From contig NZ_JAPDSH010000003.1 in the NCBI RefSeq assembly GCF_029143285.1, forward strand, positions 186,001-250,000: a stretch of 64,000 nucleotides of DNA, written 5' to 3'. The notes under the pieces are model-generated. The model did not search any database. It was not told where the DNA came from and saw only the letters and a list, made by a program, of their open reading frames with translations. Shown one piece after another: positions 18,660-26,701 of this stretch. The stretch is from Vagococcus proximus (GTDB taxonomy: Bacteria; Bacillota; Bacilli; Lactobacillales; Vagococcaceae). Position 1 is the stretch's first letter. Every line of letters begins with the position of its first letter. The position numbers and the translations under genes were made by a program.

Positions 18660-19748
18660 CTATTCTTCCTCATAACTTTCAAGACGTGCATCAAATTCCT
18701 CTTCCGATTCATTGTAACGCATGACATGAATATCTTCTGGTTCAAAGAATAATCCGACTTGCGAACCTTCTTTAGCTTTACGAGTCGAATGAACCACCCA
18801 TTCATTTCCTTCAGCATCTAAGCCTACAATTTCATAATGAACGCCACGGAACAATTGGCTGTCCACTTTAATAATCAACTTCCCGTTTTCAACGGTTGTT
18901 AAGGTTAAATCTTCAGGTCTAATCATCACATCAATTGCTTCATTCGGACGCATTCCACCATCAACACATTCAAATGTTTTACCTACGAATTGAACCAAGT
19001 TATCCTCTAGCATATTTCCTTTTACAATGTTACTTTCACCAATAAAATCTGCTACAAAACGGTTAATTGGCTCATCATAAATATCAACTGGTGTTCCACT
19101 CTGAACGATTTTCCCTTTATTTAAAACAAAAATCTCATCACTCATCGCTAAAGCTTCTTCTTGATCATGAGTCACAAAAATAAAGGTAATCCCTAAACGC
19201 TTTTGCAATTCTCTTAATTCATATTGCATATCTGTTCGTAATTTCAAATCTAAAGCAGAAAGTGGCTCATCTAATAAAAGTACCTCTGGTTCATTCGCCA
19301 AGGCTCTTGCAATAGCAACACGTTGACGTTGACCACCTGACATTTCTGTAATTTCACGGTCTTCAAACCCTGATAATTGAACTAATTTCAGAACTTCCTT
19401 CACTTTACTCTCAATTTTATCTTTCGGGACTTTTTTAATTGTTAAACCAAATGCAACATTATCAAAGACATTCATGTGAGGAAATAACGCGTAATCTTGA
19501 AAGACAGTATTTACTTTTCGCTTATTGGCCGGAATATCATTCACTCGTTTCCCTTCTAATAAAATCTCGCCCTCACTAGCCTCGATAAACCCCGCAATTA
19601 AACGTAAAATTGTAGTCTTACCACAACCAGATGGTCCGAGTAGCGTGTAAAACTTCCCTTGCTCAATCTCAAAACTCACATTATTTAATACAGTTGTCTC
19701 GTTGTAACTTTTTTTTACTTGATCAAAAACAATAATGCTTTCTCCCAT
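18660..19748 (-). CDS. potA: Spermidine/putrescine ABC transporter ATPase PotA
   Basis: ATPase of the polyamine importer, 362 aa. Walker [10 protein letters not shown] (about 38-46), Q-loop [11 protein letters not shown], signature [15 protein letters not shown], Walker [12 protein letters not shown] and the H-loop [10 protein letters not shown] are intact; a C-terminal TOBE-like regulatory region follows (about 240-350). AAGGAG abuts the ATG, so initiation may rely on the GGGTGG further upstream. It follows the cupin regulator by 29 bp. Confidence 0.95.
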   Translation of the reverse strand: MGESIIVFDQVKKSYNETTVLNNVSFEIEQGKFYTLLGPSGCGKTTILRLIAGFIEASEGEILLEGKRVNDIPANKRKVNTVFQDYALFPHMNVFDNVAFGLTIKKVPKDKIESKVKEVLKLVQLSGFEDREITEMSGGQRQRVAIARALANEPEVLLLDEPLSALDLKLRTDMQYELRELQKRLGITFIFVTHDQEEALAMSDEIFVLNKGKIVQSGTPVDIYDEPINRFVADFIGESNIVKGNMLEDNLVQFVGKTFECVDGGMRPNEAIDVMIRPEDLTLTTVENGKLIIKVDSQLFRGVHYEIVGLDAEGNEWVVHSTRKAKEGSQVGLFFEPEDIHVMRYNESEEEFDARLESYEEE

Positions 19749-19777
19749 CTCCTTACCACCCTTTCATATCTTAACTA

Positions 19778-20320
19778 TTATAAATACGATTCCGTAGCAA
19801 CTAGCAATAACTTGCTCTTACCGTTAAATTGATTTTTTATTTGATGTGTCTCTGTTGCTTGATAATAAATCGCTTCGCCTTCTTTCGCAAAATAACGACG
19901 AAGTCCTAACTCCACACAGACTTCACCTTCCAAAACATAGGCAAAGGTGTCAGATAGTGATGGCCCAAATTCTTTAAACTCACCTTTTTCCTCTAAGGAT
20001 AAAAAGATAGGCTCCATTTCATTCTCATTTGATTCTGGTACTAACCACTCCACTTGATACTTCTTATCCTCATCATAATAGATTGTGCGCTCTGTTTCAT
20101 CGTATACCACTTTTTGCTCATGAGACTTCTCATTAAAAAACTCTTGAGGCGTTGTTCCTAAAACTTCTAATAAATTAAAAAAAGAATCCATCGATGGAGA
20201 ACTCAGGTCTCGTTCTAATTGACTAATATAACCTTTCGTCAAATCCGTTCGTTCACCAAGCTCTTCTTGAGTTAAATTCTTTTGAATACGTAGATTTTTA
20301 ATCTTACTGCCTATCTCCAT
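19778..20320 (-). CDS. XRE-cupin transcriptional regulator of the pot operon
   Basis: Regulator of the PuuR-like type, 180 aa: N-terminal XRE helix-turn-helix (IGSKIKNLRIQKNLTQEELG, then YISQLERDLSSPSMD) and a C-terminal cupin sensor domain (about 105-180, FAYVLEGEVCVEL and EGEAIYYQATETHQI). The frame extends to an ATG at 20332, but the ATG at 20320 lies behind GGGGGAT while the outer one has no ribosome-binding site. Being first in the operon, next to repeated AAACTT sites in its own promoter, suggests autoregulation and polyamine response; this is inferred. Confidence 0.88.
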   Translation of the reverse strand: MEIGSKIKNLRIQKNLTQEELGERTDLTKGYISQLERDLSSPSMDSFFNLLEVLGTTPQEFFNEKSHEQKVVYDETERTIYYDEDKKYQVEWLVPESNENEMEPIFLSLEEKGEFKEFGPSLSDTFAYVLEGEVCVELGLRRYFAKEGEAIYYQATETHQIKNQFNGKSKLLLVATESYL

Positions 20321-20352
20321 GGTATCCCCCATTTCAAATGTGTAGTATTTCT

Positions 20353-20396
20353 AAACTTCAAAAGGCAAAAGTTTGGTATAAATAAACTTCTAGTTT
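20353..20396 (-). promoter_or_regulatory. Candidate operator repeats of the pot operon
   Basis: AAACT-TCT-AGTTT is a perfect inverted repeat at 20384-20396, and AAACTT (20353-20358) faces AAGTTT (20369-20374). Another AAACTT copy overlaps the -35. All lie around or downstream of the start site, fitting a repressor. Confidence 0.5.
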
Positions 20397-20410
20397 ACAA
20401 AGTATAAGTA

Positions 20411-20439
20411 AGTATACAAGCGATATTAACAAACTTCAA
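20411..20439 (-). promoter_or_regulatory. Sigma-A promoter of the pot operon
   Basis: Minus strand TTGAAG (20434-20439), 17-bp spacer, TATACT (20411-20416). It drives the regulator and potABCD. Confidence 0.75.
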
Positions 20440-20528
20440 GCTTATTTTCTCACTTTTTAATCGCTTTTTAGCGTAATCTTTCCTATACTTATAGATAGAT
20501 GAGTTATTATCCGAAGGAGGAATTAATT

Positions 20529-21536
20529 TTGACTACATTCAACGCTTTAATTTTAGAAGAACAAGATGATTCACGTATTACGACAACTGTTAAATCCATC
20601 TCTACTGACTCACTTTCAACTGGGGATGTTTTACTTAAAGTAGCCTACTCAAGTGTAAACTATAAGGATGCCCTAGCTACACAAAAAAAATCAGGTGTCA
20701 TTCGCAACTATCCCATTATTCCAGGAATTGATTTAGTTGGGACTATCGTTGAACCTGGCGACTCACAATACCGAACAGGAGAAACTGTCATTGTTACAGG
20801 TTACGGCTTAGGAGTTGCTCACAGTGGTGGCTATGCAGACTACGCTAGAGTGCCTAGCGATTGGTTGACCGCCCTACCTAATGGCTTAACCGAAAAAGAA
20901 AGTATGACGCTCGGCACAGCGGGTCTAACGGCTGCTCTTTCAGTTAACGCGATTGAACGCCAAGGCCTACGTCAAAAACCGCATTCACGTATTTTAGTAA
21001 CAGGGGCTAGTGGCGGTGTTGGCAGCCTAGCTATCGGGATCTTAGCCAAACTGGGGTATACCAATATTACAGCACTTACTCGAAAAAGCGATACCGCACA
21101 TGATTACTTTAAACAACTCGGTGTAACAACCGTTCTTTCTGCCCAAGAATTTAATGAACAACCTGCTAAACCACTTATGGCTCAAAATTTTGATTATGTC
21201 ATTGACACTGTTGGCGGCAGTCAGCTGGAACACATCTTACCTCAAATTTCGTACGGTGGTAGTATCTCACTTTGCGGAAATGCTGGCGGAATCAGTTTTA
21301 ATTCGACCGTTCTACCTTATATTTTAAGAGGGGTTAATTTATTAGGAATAGATTCTGTTAATATGTCATCAGAAAAACGCCTTTACATATGGAACCGTCT
21401 TGGAACCGATATGAAGCCTGATAATCTTTCTCAGTATATCAAATCTGAACTAACATTAAATGAGCTTCCAGAAGCATTTAATGACCTTTTATCCGGACAG
21501 ATGACTGGGCGCTATCTAGTGTTATTAAATAACTAA
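20529..21536 (+). CDS. YhdH/AcuI-type NADPH-dependent oxidoreductase (medium-chain reductase)
   Basis: Zinc-free medium-chain reductase of the acrylyl-CoA reductase/quinone oxidoreductase group, 335 aa. Seen: SSVNYKDALATQ near the N-terminus, GTAGLTAALSV, the nucleotide-binding ILVTGASGGVGSLA (about 149-162) and CGNAGG later. The frame opens at an ATG (20499), but AAGGAGG at 20514-20520 sits inside that extension and points to the TTG at 20529, giving MTTFNALILEEQ. A TATACT -10-like hexamer at 20484 fits a short leader; no clear -35. Substrate unknown. Divergent from the pot operon. Confidence 0.87.
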   Translation: MTTFNALILEEQDDSRITTTVKSISTDSLSTGDVLLKVAYSSVNYKDALATQKKSGVIRNYPIIPGIDLVGTIVEPGDSQYRTGETVIVTGYGLGVAHSGGYADYARVPSDWLTALPNGLTEKESMTLGTAGLTAALSVNAIERQGLRQKPHSRILVTGASGGVGSLAIGILAKLGYTNITALTRKSDTAHDYFKQLGVTTVLSAQEFNEQPAKPLMAQNFDYVIDTVGGSQLEHILPQISYGGSISLCGNAGGISFNSTVLPYILRGVNLLGIDSVNMSSEKRLYIWNRLGTDMKPDNLSQYIKSELTLNELPEAFNDLLSGQMTGRYLVLLNN

Positions 21537-21544
21537 TTTCTTAC

Positions 21545-21573
21545 TTGACTTTAAGGGCTCATCTCCTTATGAT
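21545..21573 (+). promoter_or_regulatory. Sigma-A promoter of the ECF S-component gene
   Basis: TTGACT (21545-21550), 17-bp spacer, TATGAT (21568-21573), close to consensus. Confidence 0.75.
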
Positions 21574-21618
21574 ATAAACAATGATTTTAAGTTCATTTTT
21601 TTATGATAAGGAGATTTT

Positions 21619-22230
21619 ATGAAAAATAGACGAAATAAAACTTATCGCTTAACCATACGTGCGATTTTAACTGCTTTAATCTTTATTCAAGGAATGGTTC
21701 CCTTTTTAGGCTTCATTCCACTGGGGATGATTAGTTTAACCATTGTTCATATTACCGTCATTGTTGCTGCGGTTACATTAGGAACAAAAGATGGCATGTT
21801 TATCGGATTTGTCTGGGGCCTGACAACCTTCATTAGAGCCTGGACGATGCCTAGTTCTGCTATTGACCCCATTGTATTCATCAATCCAATTGTATCCATT
21901 CTACCCCGTATCTTAGTCGGTCTTGTTGCAGGTCTACTTTTTACAGCTCTCTACAAAAAAATGAAGAGCCTTTACCTTCCAACAATTATTGCAGCTGTGG
22001 GTGGAACACTTACTAATACAATTCTCGTTTTAAGTTTAATGGGATTCTTATATACAGGTCCTGTTGCTGAACACTTCTCAACGACACCCAGCCAACTAAT
22101 GTCTGTTCTAGGTTTAGCAGTTCTTACAAACGGAATACCTGAAATAATAGCTGCTGTTATTATTACACCTTTAATTGTTAAAGCTCTTTTTCAAGCTACA
22201 AGCTTATCGCCTGAAAATCGTAACAAATAA
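21619..22230 (+). CDS. ECF transporter S-component (vitamin-specific subunit)
   Basis: Membrane protein of 203 aa with about six hydrophobic helices. The N-terminal RLTIRAILTALIFIQGMVPFLGFIP and the mid-protein PRILVGLVAGLLFTALYKK pattern match the PF12822-type S-components, a family that includes the pantothenate subunit PanT; I cannot fix the vitamin from sequence alone. It would work with the shared EcfA1-EcfA2-EcfT module encoded at 34474-36961. The ATG follows AAGGAG. Own promoter, own terminator. Confidence 0.8.
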   Translation: MKNRRNKTYRLTIRAILTALIFIQGMVPFLGFIPLGMISLTIVHITVIVAAVTLGTKDGMFIGFVWGLTTFIRAWTMPSSAIDPIVFINPIVSILPRILVGLVAGLLFTALYKKMKSLYLPTIIAAVGGTLTNTILVLSLMGFLYTGPVAEHFSTTPSQLMSVLGLAVLTNGIPEIIAAVIITPLIVKALFQATSLSPENRNK

Positions 22231-22260
22231 AAAATGCTCGCCAGTGGCGAGCATTTTTTA
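22229..22260. terminator. Bidirectional terminator between the S-component gene and murB
   Basis: AAAATGCTCGCC/GGCGAGCATTTT around AGT, with A-run on one side and T-run on the other; serves two convergent genes and overlaps the end of murB. Confidence 0.92.
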
Positions 22261-23157
22261 TTGTCTTCCAATAATTCTAACTTCTGTTTCTAATACAACA
22301 TCAAATTTTTCTAAAATGACTTTTTGAATATGTTTGATCAACTCAACATAATCTGTCGCCGTAGCATTATCAATGTTAACAATAAAACCAGCATGTTTTG
22401 TTGAAATCTGAGCTCCGCCCCATTTCAACCCTTGTAACTCAGCATCTTGAATTAACTTCCCAGTAAAGTGACCCTCTGGACGTTTAAAGACACTGCCACA
22501 TGATGGGTATTCTAACGGTTGTTTTGATTCTCTTAATTCAGTTAACTCAGCCATACGCATACCGATAACCTCTTTATCTCCCTCTGCTAAAGCAAAGCGA
22601 ACTGAAATAACAACTCCAGATTTTTCTTGTAACTTACTGTGACGGTATGAAAAATGAAGTGCCTCATTATCTAAAGTTTCAAATGTCCCATCTTCCCAAA
22701 CAACATCTACAGATTTCACAACATTAGCAACTTCTCCATCGTAAGCACCTGCGTTCATGTAAATTGCGCCACCTATGCTTCCAGGAATACCACAAGCAAA
22801 TTCTAAACCTGTTAAAGTATTATCGAAAGCAAATTTAGCTGTTTCAACTAACTTAGCTCCCGCTTCAACAACAAGCTCCGTTCCTTCAACAGACATCTCA
22901 GCCATATCAGCTAACATCATGACCACACCAGCAATTCCTTTTTCGCGTACAATCAAATTACTAGCATTTCCAAGTACCATGAATGGAATAGCTTCTTGAT
23001 TACAATAATCAACCATTTCTTTTACTTCAATTGTATTTTTAGGAAAAGCAAGTACATCTGCAGGCCCACCCGTTTTCGTAAACGTGTAATTAGATAACGG
23101 TTCATCAAATAATAATCTCATGTTTGGCAAATCAGCCATAATTTTAGTTTTATTCAC
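22258..23157 (-). CDS. murB: UDP-N-acetylenolpyruvoylglucosamine reductase
   Basis: FAD-dependent enzyme that makes UDP-MurNAc for peptidoglycan. Motifs: YTFTKTGGPADVL near the N-terminus, the FAD site GNASNLIV, GIPGSIGGAIYMNAGAYDGE, and YPSCGSVFKRP holding the proton-donor Ser. The open frame extends to 23202, but GTG at 23157 has AAAGGAAC 8 nt upstream and gives a normal 299-aa protein beginning MNKTKIMADLPN. Downstream of the pilus locus on the same strand, separated by a DnaA-box-like hairpin region. Confidence 0.95.
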   Translation of the reverse strand: MNKTKIMADLPNMRLLFDEPLSNYTFTKTGGPADVLAFPKNTIEVKEMVDYCNQEAIPFMVLGNASNLIVREKGIAGVVMMLADMAEMSVEGTELVVEAGAKLVETAKFAFDNTLTGLEFACGIPGSIGGAIYMNAGAYDGEVANVVKSVDVVWEDGTFETLDNEALHFSYRHSKLQEKSGVVISVRFALAEGDKEVIGMRMAELTELRESKQPLEYPSCGSVFKRPEGHFTGKLIQDAELQGLKWGGAQISTKHAGFIVNIDNATATDYVELIKHIQKVILEKFDVVLETEVRIIGRQ

Positions 23158-23256
23158 AATAACAGTTCCTTTCAGTATCATATGTCTTGTATATTCTATC
23201 ACGCAATGGCTTACGCTGACTAGTAATAGATTAAAATTTAATCATTCTCTAAATAC

Positions 23257-23357
23257 TTATCCACAGTCCATTCATTTACCTTTCCACTTACTTATCCACC
23301 GAAAAACAGAGAGTTATCCACATTTTTGTGGATAACTCTCTGTTTTTCGGTGGATAA
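23257..23357. repeat. Cluster of five TTATCCAC words including a perfect 31-bp inverted repeat
   Basis: The stretch between the sortase stop and murB has three exact DnaA-box consensus words TTATCCACA (23257-23265, 23314-23322, and reversed at 23327-23335) and two with one mismatch (23292-23300, and reversed at 23349-23357). Four of them form a perfect inverted repeat, arms 23292-23322 and 23327-23357, loop TTTT. The inner stem flanked by A5 and T5 could also work as a terminator in both directions. The rest of the gap (23203-23256, 23358-23405) shows nothing else. Confidence 0.8.
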
Positions 23358-23405
23358 CTCTTTAAATCGACATTTTTTCTCACAATTAACAGTGTATAAC
23401 TTCTT

Positions 23406-24104
23406 TTAATAGAAAATACGCTCCCCCTGTATTAGTAAGCGCTGTGCATTTGAACCATATGGATGACATGTAATTAGTGTTGCTAAATCTTTTCCCTTTT
23501 GTATTTCTAACATCTCTGTATTAGAGGGATGAATGATAACTTTCCCTATTACTTGATAGGTTAATGTTTTCGCACGTGTATGGATATAAAAATGATCCCC
23601 ATTCTCTAACCTATCCACATGTTGAAAAATTTCTTGCGTCCAAGAGCCTCTGTGCCCTGCTATAACCGTATGCGTACTCTTTCCACCTATCGGAAGCGAG
23701 GAACCCCCAACATGTCCAACACCTTCATACAGTGCCTCATCTGAAACACTTAAATATAAAGGAACAACTAGATTTAGCTTAGGAATCTCGACCATTCCAA
23801 ATGCTTCACCTTCATCAAGATTTAAAATTTCTTTCAAACTCTTCAAATTCTCTTTATTTTCCTCAAATGGATCGGTGATTTCCATTCCTGCTTTCTTTAA
23901 TTCTAAATCATACGTCTCTATTTTACGTTTGACTTCTTCTAGCTTAGATTTAGACTCTGGTTTAACTAACTCATTTGTTTCAGCTTTAAACTCTTTAAAC
24001 ATTTTATTATTTTCATGAGTATAATAGGTTCTAACTCCATGAGGAAATAATAAAAGTACCAAACCTGCTAAAAAAATCAACGCTATTATTACTTTTTTAG
24101 TCAT
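23406..24104 (-). CDS. srtC: Class C (pilus-polymerising) sortase
   Basis: Membrane transpeptidase that links pilin subunits, 232 aa. One N-terminal helix (about 4-21), a coiled stretch, the class C lid motif DPF at 78-80, catalytic His151 in HTVIAGHRG, Cys213 in TLITC and Arg222. Unlike its neighbour it has no C-terminal membrane helix. It begins 2 bp after the upstream sortase stop and is last in the pilus operon, so it follows the terminator-like palindrome after the backbone pilin. It could polymerise the pilus or attach the adhesin; sequence does not decide. Confidence 0.92.
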   Translation of the reverse strand: MTKKVIIALIFLAGLVLLLFPHGVRTYYTHENNKMFKEFKAETNELVKPESKSKLEEVKRKIETYDLELKKAGMEITDPFEENKENLKSLKEILNLDEGEAFGMVEIPKLNLVVPLYLSVSDEALYEGVGHVGGSSLPIGGKSTHTVIAGHRGSWTQEIFQHVDRLENGDHFYIHTRAKTLTYQVIGKVIIHPSNTEMLEIQKGKDLATLITCHPYGSNAQRLLIQGERIFY

Positions 24105-24106
24105 GC

Positions 24107-24943
24107 TTAATTACCTCGACGTTTCTTTTTTAAATACTTTATGACAAAATAGAAAACACTTATAATACCTATTAAAAAGACCGATAAAATACACCATTTT
24201 ATATAAGTTAGCTTCTTAGTATTGTAGTTGCTTACTTTTACTTCAGGGGCTGCTTTTTCATAAGAGACTCTCTCACCTGTCACTAAAAGACGATGGGTAT
24301 TAATCATATACGGTTCACATGTTAGTAAAGTCACTTGTTCTTTATTCGGCTCTTGAATCAACCAATCTGTCTCATCTGGTAAGACAATTTTCTCTGTTGT
24401 AATTTCATATGCATAGGTTTTATCCAACACATGAATAAAAAATTTATCGCCTTTTTTCAACTTATCTAAGTCTCTGAATAATTTAGCTGATGGCAAGCCC
24501 CGATGACCAGTCAAAACACTATGTGTTCCCTTGCCACCAATTGGTAAGGCTGAATTTTCCATGTGCCCAACACCTCTACTTAGTACTTCTTCAGATGTCC
24601 CATGATAAATAGGCAATGTCATATCAATTTTAGGAATCTCTAAGGTCGCCATAACCTCACCTATATTAAGTGCATCATAGTAACTCTTATTTTTAGTTTT
24701 TGTAGGCTTTTTTTCAAATGGGTCAACAAAGTCTATTCTTTCATCTTTTACTTTCTGATTATAGCGTTCGGCTTCCTCTGTTAAGTCTTTTTTCTTCTTA
24801 GAGGTAAGTAACTCGACGCTCTTATCATATGTCTTTACCTCTTTAATATGAGTCGTTGTCGACACATAATTCGCTAAAAAAGGGTAGCTAAAAATAAGAA
24901 AGCCACATACAAATACTCCGATAATTAATAGTTTCTTTTTCAC
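24107..24943 (-). CDS. srtC: Class C sortase with C-terminal membrane anchor
   Basis: Second pilus sortase, 278 aa. N-terminal helix (about 4-24), lid motif DPF (74-76), catalytic His147 (HSVLTGHRG), Cys209 (TLLTC) and Arg218 (THRLLVTGER), then a C-terminal membrane helix (about 247-268) with a basic end. This two-helix layout is the usual pilus polymerase form. It sits 70 bp after the backbone pilin, behind a long palindrome that probably lowers sortase expression relative to the pilins. Confidence 0.93.
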   Translation of the reverse strand: MKKKLLIIGVFVCGFLIFSYPFLANYVSTTTHIKEVKTYDKSVELLTSKKKKDLTEEAERYNQKVKDERIDFVDPFEKKPTKTKNKSYYDALNIGEVMATLEIPKIDMTLPIYHGTSEEVLSRGVGHMENSALPIGGKGTHSVLTGHRGLPSAKLFRDLDKLKKGDKFFIHVLDKTYAYEITTEKIVLPDETDWLIQEPNKEQVTLLTCEPYMINTHRLLVTGERVSYEKAAPEVKVSNYNTKKLTYIKWCILSVFLIGIISVFYFVIKYLKKKRRGN

Positions 24944-24967
24944 GTTATTACCTGCCTTAGATAAATT

Positions 24968-25005
24968 AAAAGAATTCTAATCAGCTAGCTGATTAGAATT
25001 CTTTT
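24968..25005 (-). terminator. Intra-operon palindrome/attenuator between backbone pilin and sortases
   Basis: A continuous 38-bp perfect palindrome (19-bp half-sites) that starts with AAAA and ends with TTTT on both strands, 8 bp after the backbone pilin stop. Placed inside a run of same-strand genes, it likely acts as a partial terminator. Confidence 0.75.
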
Positions 25006-25012
25006 ATCTTGA

Positions 25013-26701
25013 TTAATTTGTTTCTTTTTTACGTCTTGTTACCATTACCATTGCCACTAACATTAACCCTAAACCTGAAGCTGTAAATAGGATTGTTCCC
25101 ATTCCGCCTGTTGTTGGTAAGTGCCAACCTGATTTTGAGTTTTCAACTGTTACTTCTTTATCCATTACTTTATCCACAACTGTTACTTCAACTGGTTTTG
25201 TTAATAGACGGTATGATTTAACTTCACCATCTTCAGTTTTATAGGTAGGTGCTTTTGTTTCATGTAAGTAATAAACACCTGGTGTTAGACCAGTAATTTT
25301 GATTTCACCTTTATCACTAGTCACTAAGTTAGCTAATACACCATTATGCGCAGCATCATTAACATTAATAATTGTTCCTTTCGCATCAACAACATTTTTT
25401 CCTTCTTTATCTGTTGTTAATTTAAATTCTGCACCTGCTAATTTAACTGACTTATCTGATTTATCCACTTTAACTACTTTAATACCACCTTCTTTAGGTG
25501 TTACTGTTACTGGCGGTGTTGTTGGTGGTGTTGTTGGATCTGAGAAACCACCTTTTTTATTATCAAATGTTAAACTTGCTGTATTTGGAATACCTGTTTC
25601 ATCTGGAGCTAATTTTGCATCTGGTTTAATTGTTGAAGCAAATGTAATAACGATATCTGAGTTTGGTGTTAAATTAGAAAAGTCTTTAACTGACCATACT
25701 AATGTTTGACCTTCTTGTTTAAAGTCAATATTCTCTTTCTCAGTTCCTTTAACACCCCAAGTACCTGCATAAGTTAAACGATTGTCTAGTGTATCTGTTA
25801 CACCTAACGTTTTATATTCTTTAATATTTCCAGGAACCTCAATAGTTAAGTTATAAACGTATTCTTTACTACGATCAACTTCATATTCTTTTACATCTTC
25901 TACATCTTTTTTGATTGTCGGAACTTTGTAGTTTGTTACTCGACCTTCTTCAGTTACAAACCCTTCAATAGGTTTCCAGCTTACTGTATTTTGTTTACCT
26001 TTTTCTACTTCAAAGACAATTTTATCATTGTTTAAAACTAAACCTTCTAATGTTTTAGATTCAACGAAATAATACGTACCTTGAGCTAACCCTGTAACTT
26101 TAATTTGACCCTCTTCATTTGTTGTTAGTGTTTCAATTTTTTCATCTTTTGAATTATATAAATCAAACTCAACACCTGCTAACACTTTCCCATCTTCCCC
26201 AACTTTAGTTAGCGTTGCATCCCCACGGATAATTTCATTTTTAGGAAATAATTTAACATCATAGTTAAGCTCTGTTCCTGCTTCATTTGTCATTGGAACA
26301 TCAATTGTATAAATACGTTCATCACGAATAACGTGATCTGGTGCTGATACTTCTTTCACTTCATAACGGCCTAATTCTAAACCTTCTGCTTTAGTTAAGA
26401 CAATTTGACCTTTTTCATCTGTTGTACCAGATAATTTCTTATCGCCTTCAAATACTTCCCATGAATCTTTTTCTTCATTGTATTTGTGGGTCATCGTTAA
26501 GTCATACGTAACACCTGCTAATGGGATATCTTTCCCCTCTTTACCTGAGTCTTTACCTTCTTGTTCATATTTCGTAATCGTTACTTTAGGATTTGTTACA
26601 TCGCCTTTTACCTCATACGCTTGAGCTAATGTCGGGAAAATAATCGCTGCTACAAAGTTAATAGCAAGGAATAATCCCATTAATTTACCTTTAAGTTTCA
26701 T
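25013..26701 (-). CDS. LPXTG backbone (major) pilin, SpaA family
   Basis: Likely major pilus subunit, 562 aa. Signal peptide ending at AQA (residue 28); pilin motif VKLFPKN with the linking Lys154; SpaA-type beta domains at about 36-155, 160-245 and 405-520; a D2-type isopeptide domain at about 262-385 (IKKDVEDVKEYEVDRSKEY ... PNTASLTF); an E-box YYLHETKAP near 477; sorting signal LPTTGG at about 528, membrane helix and RRKKE tail. The ATG follows GAGGAGTG and touches the upstream stop. The following sortases would polymerise it through Lys154 and the LPTTG threonine. Confidence 0.93.
   Translation of the reverse strand: MKLKGKLMGLFLAINFVAAIIFPTLAQAYEVKGDVTNPKVTITKYEQEGKDSGKEGKDIPLAGVTYDLTMTHKYNEEKDSWEVFEGDKKLSGTTDEKGQIVLTKAEGLELGRYEVKEVSAPDHVIRDERIYTIDVPMTNEAGTELNYDVKLFPKNEIIRGDATLTKVGEDGKVLAGVEFDLYNSKDEKIETLTTNEEGQIKVTGLAQGTYYFVESKTLEGLVLNNDKIVFEVEKGKQNTVSWKPIEGFVTEEGRVTNYKVPTIKKDVEDVKEYEVDRSKEYVYNLTIEVPGNIKEYKTLGVTDTLDNRLTYAGTWGVKGTEKENIDFKQEGQTLVWSVKDFSNLTPNSDIVITFASTIKPDAKLAPDETGIPNTASLTFDNKKGGFSDPTTPPTTPPVTVTPKEGGIKVVKVDKSDKSVKLAGAEFKLTTDKEGKNVVDAKGTIINVNDAAHNGVLANLVTSDKGEIKITGLTPGVYYLHETKAPTYKTEDGEVKSYRLLTKPVEVTVVDKVMDKEVTVENSKSGWHLPTTGGMGTILFTASGLGLMLVAMVMVTRRKKETN

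Noticed and set aside
23257-23357. Chromosomal replication origin
   Set aside because: DnaA-box words are present, but there is no dnaA, dnaN, rpmH or other origin gene, and no AT-rich unwinding region paired with them.
25299-25709. Plus-strand frame opposite the backbone pilin
   Set aside because: Shadow of the pilin gene; the minus frame has a full signal peptide and sorting signal.
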